NCBI GenBank assembly: GCA_043806975.1
Contig: JAZDGL010000005.1
Span: 1 to 7,384 of the forward strand
Direction of reading: 5' to 3'
From: JAZDGL01 sp043806975
GTDB taxonomy: Bacteria; Patescibacteriota; Minisyncoccia; CAYZDR01
Length of the DNA: 7,384 nucleotides
The translations under genes and the position numbers were made by a program. Positions within the stretch are counted from its first letter, which is position 1. Each line of letters starts with the position of its first letter. The notes below the pieces were generated by a model. It was not told where the DNA came from. It ran no database searches and saw nothing but the letters and a program-made list of their open reading frames with translations. Positions 1-7,183 of this stretch are shown piece after piece.

Positions 1-1
1 A

Positions 2-817
2 ACGGAAAAACATATAAAAATTGCCAATCCTTTGTCAAAAGAACAAGAATTTTTAAGATCGAATTTGGCAATAAGTTTAATAAAAAATGCGAAGGAAAAT
101 TTGCGATATTTTGATAAATTTAAAATTTTTGAAATCGGTTGCGTGTTTATTAAAAATATGGAAGGTCAGGATTGCGCTGATTCGCAATGCGCTAAAAAAC
201 TGCCTAAACAAGAAAAAATTATCGGCGGGGTAATTGTGGATGATAAAAATTCAATTCCATATTTTAAAGCGAAAGAAGTTGTGGAAAATCTTTGTGAAAA
301 TTTAGGGGTTGAAATTGTTTGCATTGAAAGCGAAAAAGCAGATTGGCAGCATCTTTACCGTTCTGCGGAAATTAAAAATTTTGATGGTGAAGTTAAAATT
401 GGCTGTATTGCGGAGCTTAATCCGAAAACGGTTAAAAAAATTGGAATTAAAAATGCTAAAATTGCGGTTTTTGAGCTTTCCTTGGATGCTGTCTTGAAAT
501 TGGCAAGAGAAAAAGAATATCGTGAAATTCCCAAATTTCCTGCTGTTTTGCGAGATATTGCGGTTGTTGTGGAAAGCCGAATTTTAGCGTATAATATAAT
601 TGAAGTGATTAAAAAAACAGGCGGGGCGATATTGAAAAAAATTGAGCTGTTTGATGTCTATGAAGGGGATAAAATTGGCGCGGGAAAAAAGAATTTGGCA
701 TTTCATTTAGTTTTCCAATCTAGCGAAAAAACTTTATCTGACGAAGAGGTTGACGAAGTTTTGCAAAAAATAATTGCGGCATTGGAAAAGCGATTTGAAG
801 CGGAGTTGAGAAAGTAA
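2..817 (+). CDS. pheT: Phenylalanyl-tRNA synthetase beta subunit, C-terminal part (5' end outside window)
   Basis: PheT partners PheS in the alpha2beta2 cytoplasmic enzyme that charges tRNA-Phe with phenylalanine. The frame is open to the left edge, so the gene begins upstream; the TTG at 32 is internal. About 271 residues are visible. They open with the IANPLSKEQEFLRSNL stretch of the catalytic-like core (family pattern NPLSxExxxLRxSL), followed by a KIFEIGCVF segment typical of PheT. The end, from about fragment residue 172 (EIPKFPAVLRDIAVVV) to the stop, is the FDX-ACB anticodon-binding domain, with the usual ELFDVYEG and KTLSDEEVDEV segments. A short Cys-containing loop (EGQDCADSQCAKK) lies after FEIGCVF, where length varies in the family. 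Stop TAA at 815-817. pheS is presumably upstream, which cannot be seen. Identification is firm; only the N-terminal extent is unknown. Confidence 0.95.
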   Translation, partial: TEKHIKIANPLSKEQEFLRSNLAISLIKNAKENLRYFDKFKIFEIGCVFIKNMEGQDCADSQCAKKLPKQEKIIGGVIVDDKNSIPYFKAKEVVENLCENLGVEIVCIESEKADWQHLYRSAEIKNFDGEVKIGCIAELNPKTVKKIGIKNAKIAVFELSLDAVLKLAREKEYREIPKFPAVLRDIAVVVESRILAYNIIEVIKKTGGAILKKIELFDVYEGDKIGAGKKNLAFHLVFQSSEKTLSDEEVDEVLQKIIAALEKRFEAELRK

Positions 818-847
818 TTTTTAATTTTAAAAATTAAACAAAAATAT

Positions 848-1543
848 ATGAGTTTTTTAAAGCCATCAAAACTTAAAATTACCTTCACTTTGATTTTATT
901 AGTATTGTTGCCAATGTTTATTAGAATTGAGTGGACGGGAAGTTCTAGGGTTGATTATGCGCTTGCGAGACCGATAGCGGGTTTTATGTGGAATTTAACT
1001 GAGATTCCTCTATACTCAATACCGCAGTTTATTGTTGGTTTAATTTTAAGTTATTTAATTGTTTGCTTTTTATTTTATTTACAAAGAGATAAAAAAACAA
1101 AGAAAATTGTAATAAATTTTATAATTATTTTCTTAGCGATAGTTATTTTAGGATGGTTGCCTGTACTTTTTAATTCGAATGTTAAGGAAAATGATTATTT
1201 CTTCAGATTTAATTACAAGATGCCTAATCCGGAGGAACATTATGCTCCTTGTAATGCAGTGAGCGGTTTTATGGATGCGATAAACAGTTTAGACCCGCAA
1301 AAGTGTCTATCGTTAGAAAACAATGGACTTGGATGTATAAATAGATGCTTAAAAAATGTAGCTATAGAAAGTAAAGATTTTAAGGTTTGCGGCTTAATAG
1401 ATGAAGATGATCAAATAGATCTTTGTTATTCAAGTTTGGCGAGAGAGCTGAAAGATATTTCTATTTGCGAGGAGGATATTATTAGTAGGAAAGGACTTTG
1501 CCAGCAGCTCTATCATTATTATGAAAATAATCCTGTTGAATAA
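848..1543 (+). CDS. Uncharacterised three-helix membrane protein with cysteine-repeat C-terminal domain
   Basis: I do not recognise a named family. The 231-residue protein has three hydrophobic segments at about 11-25, 58-78 and 87-108, with a basic stretch (QRDKKTKK) between helices 2 and 3. By the positive-inside rule that loop is cytoplasmic, which would place the tail outside the membrane. The tail (about 130-225) holds eight cysteines at 135, 153, 163, 167, 181, 193, 207 and 218. Two 13-residue spacers align: C167-LKNVAIESKDFKV-C181 and C193-YSSLARELKDISI-C207. This makes degenerate units of the form KDxxxC-x10/11-C-Y-x2-LA. I associate similar repeats with secreted or membrane proteins of Patescibacteria and some archaea, but function is unknown. 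Disulfides or metal binding are both possible. The ATG at 848 follows AAAA-TAT and has no Shine-Dalgarno. It lies 30 bp after pheT and, depending on the gyrB start, 4 or 22 bp before gyrB. Confidence 0.8.
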   Translation: MSFLKPSKLKITFTLILLVLLPMFIRIEWTGSSRVDYALARPIAGFMWNLTEIPLYSIPQFIVGLILSYLIVCFLFYLQRDKKTKKIVINFIIIFLAIVILGWLPVLFNSNVKENDYFFRFNYKMPNPEEHYAPCNAVSGFMDAINSLDPQKCLSLENNGLGCINRCLKNVAIESKDFKVCGLIDEDDQIDLCYSSLARELKDISICEEDIISRKGLCQQLYHYYENNPVE

Positions 1544-1547
1544 GTAG

Positions 1548-3500
<1,953 letters not shown>

Positions 3501-3505
3501 AAAAT

Positions 3506-3533
3506 TTGACATTTTTTCAGAATTGTATATAAT
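3506..3533 (+). promoter_or_regulatory. Consensus sigma-70-type promoter for secE-nusG
   Basis: A perfect -35 hexamer TTGACA (3506-3511) and a perfect -10 hexamer TATAAT (3528-3533) are separated by 16 bp. They lie in AT-rich sequence that starts five bases after the gyrB stop codon. Transcription would begin near 3540, giving a leader of about 30 nt before the secE ATG. Both hexamers matching consensus in the only gap between gyrB and secE makes chance unlikely. The start site itself is inferred. It implies that secE-nusG can be transcribed independently of gyrB. Confidence 0.85.
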
Positions 3534-3547
3534 TAGGGTAATAGATG

Positions 3548-3563
3548 CCCCCTGAGGGGTTTT
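3548..3563 (+). promoter_or_regulatory. GC hairpin with T4 tail in the secE leader
   Basis: CCCC (3549-3552) pairs with GGGG (3556-3559) around a TGA loop and is followed directly by TTTT (3560-3563). The GAGGGG arm (3554-3559) is the only Shine-Dalgarno-like purine run ahead of any gene in the window. It lies 11 nt before the secE ATG and would be sequestered in the stem. The structure could be a weak intrinsic terminator for gyrB read-through, an attenuator for the promoter just upstream, or a translational control hairpin. The stem is only four pairs, so none of these is certain. Confidence 0.4.
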
Positions 3564-3570
3564 AAAATCC

Positions 3571-3774
3571 ATGAAAATCATCAAAAAGACATTTTTAAGT
3601 ATCTGGAGATTTTTAAAAGAAGTTTATACAGAACTTCGCAAGGTTGTTTGGCTTAGCAAAAAACAGACAATTGATTACACATTTGTTGTGATTTTTCTTT
3701 GTTTGGTTACAGCTGTTTTTGTTGGAGGGTTGGATTTTCTATTTACTTATTTAATGAATAAAATTATTATCTAA
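3571..3774 (+). CDS. secE: Protein translocase subunit SecE
   Basis: SecE is the small essential clamp subunit of the SecYEG channel in the cytoplasmic membrane. The 67-residue protein is of the single-helix type. An amphipathic N-terminal helix (about 11-25, IWRFLKEVYTELRKV) is followed by the conserved hinge VVWLSKKQTIDYT (25-37) and one transmembrane helix (about 38-60). The hinge normally reads W-P-(S/T); here Leu28 replaces the proline. Family pattern, length and position directly before nusG make the call firm. The ATG at 3571 follows AAAA-TCC. The gene is transcribed from the consensus promoter at 3506-3533 and runs into nusG across four bases, so the two are almost certainly co-transcribed. 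Confidence 0.95.
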   Translation: MKIIKKTFLSIWRFLKEVYTELRKVVWLSKKQTIDYTFVVIFLCLVTAVFVGGLDFLFTYLMNKIII

Positions 3775-3778
3775 AAGT

Positions 3779-4324
3779 ATGCCTAAGCAAACTGCAAATT
3801 TTGGAAGAAACTGGTATGTTCTGCACACTTATTCTGGATATGAAGAAGCCGTTGCCAAAAATTTGAGACAGAGAATTGAATCTATGGGGATGGAAGATAT
3901 GATTTTTAATGTGATAGTCCCCACAGAAAAGAAAATTAAAATAAGAAGCGGAAAGAGAAAAACCGTAGAAGAAAATCTATACCCAGGGTATGTTTTAGTA
4001 GATATGGTTGTAACTGATGCTTCTTGGTATGTGGCTAGAAATACTCCTAGAGTGACTGGTTTTATCGGGTCGGGGAATACTCCTATTCCAATTTCTCCTG
4101 ATGAAATGAAAATTATTCAGCAAAGAATGGGCAAGGAAGAGACTAAATTTAAAATTGACTTGGATATGGATGACAACATCAAAATCGTTGATGGACCGTT
4201 TAAGGATTTGGAAGGGAAAATTAGCGATGTTGACGAGCAAAAAGGAAAGGTCAAAGCGCTTGTTAATATATTTGGAAGAGAAACTCCTGTGGAGCTAGAC
4301 TTTTTGCAAGTAAAAAAGATATAA
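3779..4324 (+). CDS. nusG: Transcription termination/antitermination protein NusG
   Basis: NusG binds the RNA polymerase clamp during elongation, affects pausing and Rho termination, and links polymerase to the leading ribosome through S10. The 181-residue protein has the standard two domains. The NGN domain (about 10-105) opens with NWYVLHTYSGYE and contains GKRKTVEENLYPGYVLVDM-type sequence at 58-76 and RVTGFIG at 91-97. The KOW domain (about 132-181) carries IVDGPFKDLEGKI and ends in VELDFLQVKKI, matching the usual bacterial end. No insertion domain is present. The ATG at 3779 follows AAAA-GT with no Shine-Dalgarno, four bases after secE. Stop TAA at 4322-4324, immediately followed by the long inverted repeat in the nusG-rplK gap. 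Confidence 0.97.
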   Translation: MPKQTANFGRNWYVLHTYSGYEEAVAKNLRQRIESMGMEDMIFNVIVPTEKKIKIRSGKRKTVEENLYPGYVLVDMVVTDASWYVARNTPRVTGFIGSGNTPIPISPDEMKIIQQRMGKEETKFKIDLDMDDNIKIVDGPFKDLEGKISDVDEQKGKVKALVNIFGRETPVELDFLQVKKI

Positions 4325-4326
4325 CG

Positions 4327-4430
4327 CTAGTTATAGTTCCCGCAAAACAAATTCCGATATTTTCCCCCTTAATAAGGGGGAATTGAAGGGGGTTTCGTAA
4401 ATAAATTTTTTTTGCGGGAGTTATAACTAG
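4327..4430. repeat. Long inverted repeat forming a nested hairpin between nusG and rplK
   Basis: The arms at 4327-4347 and 4410-4430 are 21 nt each and complementary except at two positions. In + strand RNA both are G-U wobbles (4336-4421 and 4337-4420), so the RNA stem is continuous. After one C-U mismatch (4348/4409) five more pairs form (4349-4353 with 4404-4408). The loop contains a separate C5/G5 palindromic unit. The structure starts three bases after the nusG stop and ends 22 bases before the rplK ATG. Nothing U-rich follows the right arm, so it does not look like a normal intrinsic terminator. It could be a small non-autonomous mobile element, an mRNA processing site, or an rplK leader element. 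No target-site duplication is evident. Confidence 0.75.
4364..4392. repeat. Dispersed-type C5/G5/G5 palindromic unit in the hairpin loop
   Basis: CCCCCTT (4364-4370) pairs with AAGGGGG (4374-4380) around a three-base loop, extended by two flanking T-A pairs. A second AAGGGGG lies at 4386-4392 and can pair with the same C tract, so two stems are mutually exclusive. The pattern of a C5 tract followed by two G5 tracts resembles intergenic repeats I know from many environmental bacterial genomes. Copy number in this genome cannot be seen from one window. Confidence 0.6.
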
Positions 4431-4452
4431 GAATTAAAATTAACTAAAATTT

Positions 4453-4878
4453 ATGGCTAGAAAATTAAAGACAGTAATTAAATTGCAAATTCCAGCGGCT
4501 AAAGCCTTGGCTGGTCCTCCTGTGGGTCCTGCGCTTGGTCAGCATGGAGTAAATATCCAAGATTTTTGCGTTAAATTTAATGAAGCGACAAAAGATAGAG
4601 CTGGCGATGTTGTTCCTGTTGAGATTTCGGTCTATGACGACAGAACATTTGATTTTGTATTAAAGGTTTCTCCTGCGTCTGAATTAGTGAGAAAGGCGGC
4701 GGGAGTTGCCAAGGGAGCTAAAAAAGTCGGCGAAGAGAAAGTAGGGAAAATCACAAAAGCGCAATTAGAAGAAATAGCGAAAAAGAAAATTCAAGATCTT
4801 AATGCGAACGATATTGAGGCGGCTATGAAGATTTTGGCGGGAACGGCGCGATCAATGGGGGTTGAGGTAGTTGAATAG
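4453..4878 (+). CDS. rplK: 50S ribosomal protein L11 (uL11)
   Basis: L11 binds 23S rRNA helices 43-44 at the GTPase-associated centre at the base of the L7/L12 stalk. The 141-residue length is standard. The N-terminal domain shows [26 protein letters not shown] (residues 10-35), including the prolines (22, 23, 26) of the thiostrepton-binding region. The rRNA-binding C-terminal domain has [14 protein letters not shown] and the signature [22 protein letters not shown] (115-136). The usual TPPAS is VSPAS here. The ATG at 4453 follows AAAA-TTT and lacks a Shine-Dalgarno. A possible promoter overlapping the right hairpin arm (TTGCGG 4412-4417, 17 bp, TAAAAT 4435-4440) matches well only at -10. In many bacteria L1 represses the rplK-rplA mRNA; whether the upstream hairpin is involved is untested. 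The gene lies 24 bp before rplA. Confidence 0.97.
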   Translation: MARKLKTVIKLQIPAAKALAGPPVGPALGQHGVNIQDFCVKFNEATKDRAGDVVPVEISVYDDRTFDFVLKVSPASELVRKAAGVAKGAKKVGEEKVGKITKAQLEEIAKKKIQDLNANDIEAAMKILAGTARSMGVEVVE

Positions 4879-4902
4879 TTAATATCTTTAAATTTAAAAG
4901 TT

Positions 4903-5571
4903 ATGTCCAAACGATACAATCAAGTCAAAGAAAAGATAGCCGAAGAGCAGGTAAATGTTTCTGATGCTATTAAAACAATTAAAGAAAATGCCAGCGCTAA
5001 ATTTGATGAAACCGTTGAAGTTCATATCAGATTAGGGATTGACCCTAAAAAATCTGATCAAAAAGTGAGATCTTCTGTGAGTTTTCCTTTTGGAGTTGGA
5101 AAAGCGAAAAGAGTTGCTGTTTTTACTGAAACTAAACAAAAAGAAGCTAAAGAAGCTGGCGCTGATTTAATAGGCGGGCAGGAATTGATTGAAGAAATTC
5201 AGAAAACATCAAAAATAGATTTTGATGTTGCGATAGCGACTCCTGAAATGATGCCAAAACTTGCTAAAGCGGCAAAAATTTTAGGACCGAAGGGTTTGAT
5301 GCCAAATCCAAAGACAGGAACGGTTTCAGAAGATGTAAAAAAGGTTGTTAGCGAATTTAAAGCGGGAAAATCTGAATTTAAGTCTGATGATTCAGGGAAT
5401 ATTCATATTGCCGTTGGAAAGGTTTCTTTCGCGGAAGAAAATTTAAAAGAAAATTTTGATTTTTTTATTGACGCTCTCAAAAAAGCAAAGCCAGACAACC
5501 AAAAAGGGATATTTATTAAGTCTGTTTCTATGTGCTCAACGATGAGCCCGGGAGTAAAAATCAAGTTATAA
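4903..5571 (+). CDS. rplA: 50S ribosomal protein L1 (uL1)
   Basis: L1 forms the mobile stalk of the large subunit at the E site and in many bacteria represses its own rplK-rplA mRNA. The 222-residue protein is slightly shorter than the usual 229-234. It has the expected N-terminal segment (DAIKTIKENASAKFDETVEVHIRLGID, about 21-47), the variant SFPFGVGKAKRVAVF where LPHGTGK is typical, the signature GPKGLMPNPKTGTV (about 129-142), and the C-terminal STMSPGVKIKL. The ATG at 4903 follows AAAA-GTT. The stop TAA (5569-5571) lies within a 12-bp direct repeat. Some Patescibacteria are reported to lack L1, so its presence here is a useful lineage clue. The gene is not followed by rplJ-rplL. Confidence 0.96.
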   Translation: MSKRYNQVKEKIAEEQVNVSDAIKTIKENASAKFDETVEVHIRLGIDPKKSDQKVRSSVSFPFGVGKAKRVAVFTETKQKEAKEAGADLIGGQELIEEIQKTSKIDFDVAIATPEMMPKLAKAAKILGPKGLMPNPKTGTVSEDVKKVVSEFKAGKSEFKSDDSGNIHIAVGKVSFAEENLKENFDFFIDALKKAKPDNQKGIFIKSVSMCSTMSPGVKIKL

Positions 5572-5593
5572 AGTTTATAATGTTATAAAGTTT
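5565..5593 (+). repeat. Short AT-rich direct repeat across the rplA stop codon
   Basis: GTTATAAAGTTT occurs at 5565-5576 and again at 5582-5593, 17 bases apart. The first copy contains the rplA stop codon. The segment between them includes TATAAT (5576-5581), but no -35-like hexamer lies 15-19 bases upstream, so I do not call a promoter. The rest of the 67-bp spacer before gatB is T-rich and shows no hairpin. Replication slippage is the simplest explanation. Confidence 0.4.
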
Positions 5594-5638
5594 TCTGCTT
5601 TGTTTTTGTTTTTGAGCTGCTTTACAGTTTTTAATTTT

Positions 5639-7087
5639 ATGAGCTACATTCCTACAATTGGTCTTGAAATTCATGCCGAATTAAAAACAAATACAAAAAT
5701 GTTTTGCGGGTGCAAAAATGGGTTGGGGCTAGAAAATGACCCCAATGTTAATGTTTGCCCTGTTTGTATGGGGCATCCTGGAACTTTGCCTGTGGCGAAT
5801 AGGCAGGCAATAGAAAATATAATCAAAGCGGGGTTAGCCTTAAATTGCGAAATTCCTAAATTTGCGAAATTTTACAGAAAAAATTATTTTTATCCTGATT
5901 TGCCGAAGGGGTATCAAATTACTTCTCAAAACTCCCCGTTTGCGCTAGGCGGTTTTATTGAAATTGGAGATAAAAAAATTAGAATTCATCATATTCATTT
6001 GGAGGAAGATGCGGGAAAATTGCAGCATAGCGGGAATAGCTCGCTTGTTGATTTTAATAGGGCAGGAGTGCCGCTTATGGAGCTGGTGAGCCAGCCGGAT
6101 ATAAAAAGCGGAGAGGAGGCTCGGTTATTCTGCCAAAAATTGCAATTGATTTTGCGTTATTTGGATGTTGCGGATGCGGATATGGAAAGAGGGCAGATGC
6201 GCTGTGAAGTAAATATATCTGTGTCAAAAGATGATAAATTTGGGACAAAAGTAGAAATAAAAAATTTAAATTCATTTAAAACGGTTGAAAAAGCGGTGAA
6301 TTATGAAATTAAAAGGCAATCGGAAATTTTAGACGAAGGCGGGAAGGTGATTCAGGAGACAAGAGGTTGGAATGATTTTAAATCAGAAACATTCTCTCAG
6401 CGTATCAAAGAAGAGGCGCATGATTATAGATATTTTGAAGATCCTGATTTGCCTGCGATAGATATTGAAAAAATTGATTTAGAGCGGTTGAAATCGGAGA
6501 TTGTTGAACTTCCCGAGCAAAGGCGCGAGCGGTATAGGAAAGAATATAGTTTGGGAGAAGAAAATATAAGTTTACTTGTTTTTGATAAAGAATTAGGAGA
6601 TTATTTTGAAAAAGTTATTTCGGAATTGGGAGGGTGGGCGAAGTCAGTCGGAAAAGAATTATCCGAAAAGGCAATAAAGTTGGCAGCAAATTATATTGTG
6701 AGCGAACTACAAAAATTATTGGTTGCAGGCGGAGTAAAAATTTCTGATTGCAAAATAAATTCGGAAAACTTTGCAGAGTTGATAAAGATGATTGTTAATC
6801 AGGAAATTTCTAGCTCTGCGGCGCAAGCGATTTTAAAGGAGATGTTTATTGCGGGAGGGGATCCGTCTCAAATCGTTGAGGAAAGGGGGTTGGAACAAGT
6901 GAGCGGCGCGGAAGAAATAGAAACAATTGTGGGCGAAGTGATAAAAAATAATCCAAATTCAGTTGAAGATTATAAAGCAGGGAAAGAAAAGGCATTACAA
7001 TTTTTAATCGGTCAGGTTATGAAGCAGTCAAAAGGAAAGGCAAATCCAGAAGTAGCAAGGGAAGTTTTGGTAAAGAAATTAAAATAG
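5639..7087 (+). CDS. gatB: Aspartyl/glutamyl-tRNA(Asn/Gln) amidotransferase subunit B
   Basis: GatB is the kinase/transamidase and tRNA-binding subunit of GatCAB, which converts Glu-tRNA-Gln (and often Asp-tRNA-Asn) to the amidated form using ammonia from GatA. From the ATG at 5639 it has 482 residues, normal for the family. Visible motifs are IGLEIHAEL (7-15), a zinc site C23/C25 with C40/C43 (CGC and CPVC), YFYPDLPKGYQIT (83-95), HLEEDAGK (120-127), DFNRAGVPLMELVSQPD (138-154), VEIKNLNSF (205-213) and EEAHDYRYFEDPDLPA (258-273). The C-terminal tRNA-binding GatB/YqeY domain spans about 330-482. An in-frame TTG at 5600 would add a hydrophobic 13-residue extension unlike the family, so I reject it. 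The gene stands 67 bp after rplA without an obvious own promoter. gatA and gatC are not in the window. Confidence 0.96.
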   Translation: MSYIPTIGLEIHAELKTNTKMFCGCKNGLGLENDPNVNVCPVCMGHPGTLPVANRQAIENIIKAGLALNCEIPKFAKFYRKNYFYPDLPKGYQITSQNSPFALGGFIEIGDKKIRIHHIHLEEDAGKLQHSGNSSLVDFNRAGVPLMELVSQPDIKSGEEARLFCQKLQLILRYLDVADADMERGQMRCEVNISVSKDDKFGTKVEIKNLNSFKTVEKAVNYEIKRQSEILDEGGKVIQETRGWNDFKSETFSQRIKEEAHDYRYFEDPDLPAIDIEKIDLERLKSEIVELPEQRRERYRKEYSLGEENISLLVFDKELGDYFEKVISELGGWAKSVGKELSEKAIKLAANYIVSELQKLLVAGGVKISDCKINSENFAELIKMIVNQEISSSAAQAILKEMFIAGGDPSQIVEERGLEQVSGAEEIETIVGEVIKNNPNSVEDYKAGKEKALQFLIGQVMKQSKGKANPEVAREVLVKKLK

Positions 7088-7111
7088 TTTTACATTAAAG
7101 AATATATTTTT

Positions 7112-7183
7112 TTGAGATTGCCGCGTCGTTTCTTAATAAAGTTTTTTTAAAAAACTTTATTAAGCTCCTTTTCGCAATGACAA
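7112..7183. repeat. Dispersed-type GAGATTGC...GCAATGAC repeat with an inserted palindrome
   Basis: On the - strand the ends read TTGTCATTGCGA (7183-7172) and GACGCGGCAATCTC (7127-7114). These match the outer parts of a widespread bacterial palindromic repeat, which I recall as TTGTCATTGCGAGGAGC followed by GAAGCGACGCGGCAATCTC. Here the GGAGC half and the GACGCGG half are separated by a 33-nt A/T palindrome (7132-7164). The repeat lies between the two converging genes, and its right end forms the last codons and stop of miaA. Membership of the family comes from memory of its consensus and needs a genome-wide count. Confidence 0.55.
7132..7164. terminator. 33-nt perfect palindrome, likely bidirectional terminator of gatB and miaA
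   Basis: Arms of 16 nt (7132-7147 and 7149-7164), starting CTTAATAAAG and ending CTTTATTAAG, are perfectly complementary around one central base. The structure sits 44 bases after the gatB stop and overlaps the miaA stop codon (7160-7162), the classic place for a shared terminator between convergent genes. The stem is almost all A-T, and the T run lies in the stem itself rather than after it, so efficiency is uncertain. Confidence 0.55.

Noticed and set aside
171..188. Small inverted repeat ATTGCG...CGCAAT inside pheT, in a variable Cys-containing loop, resembling the ends of the repeat near miaA.
   Set aside because: Only six base pairs, with no further match to the repeat consensus, so chance within an ordinary coding stretch is likely.
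818..847. AT-only inverted repeat between pheT and the membrane protein gene as a terminator.
   Set aside because: No GC pairs and only a one-base centre; it is more likely AT-rich spacer, and the next gene may be co-transcribed.
4412..4440. Possible rplK promoter (TTGCGG, 17 bp, TAAAAT).
   Set aside because: The -35 matches consensus at only three of six positions and lies within the hairpin arm, so it was not called as a feature.
5576..5581. TATAAT before gatB as a promoter -10.
   Set aside because: No credible -35 hexamer at a normal distance, and the sequence lies within an AT-rich direct repeat.
5600..5638. TTG start for gatB giving a hydrophobic N-terminal extension that could be taken for a signal peptide.
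   Set aside because: GatB is cytoplasmic and the family begins at the ATG at 5639 with the IGLEIH motif close behind it.
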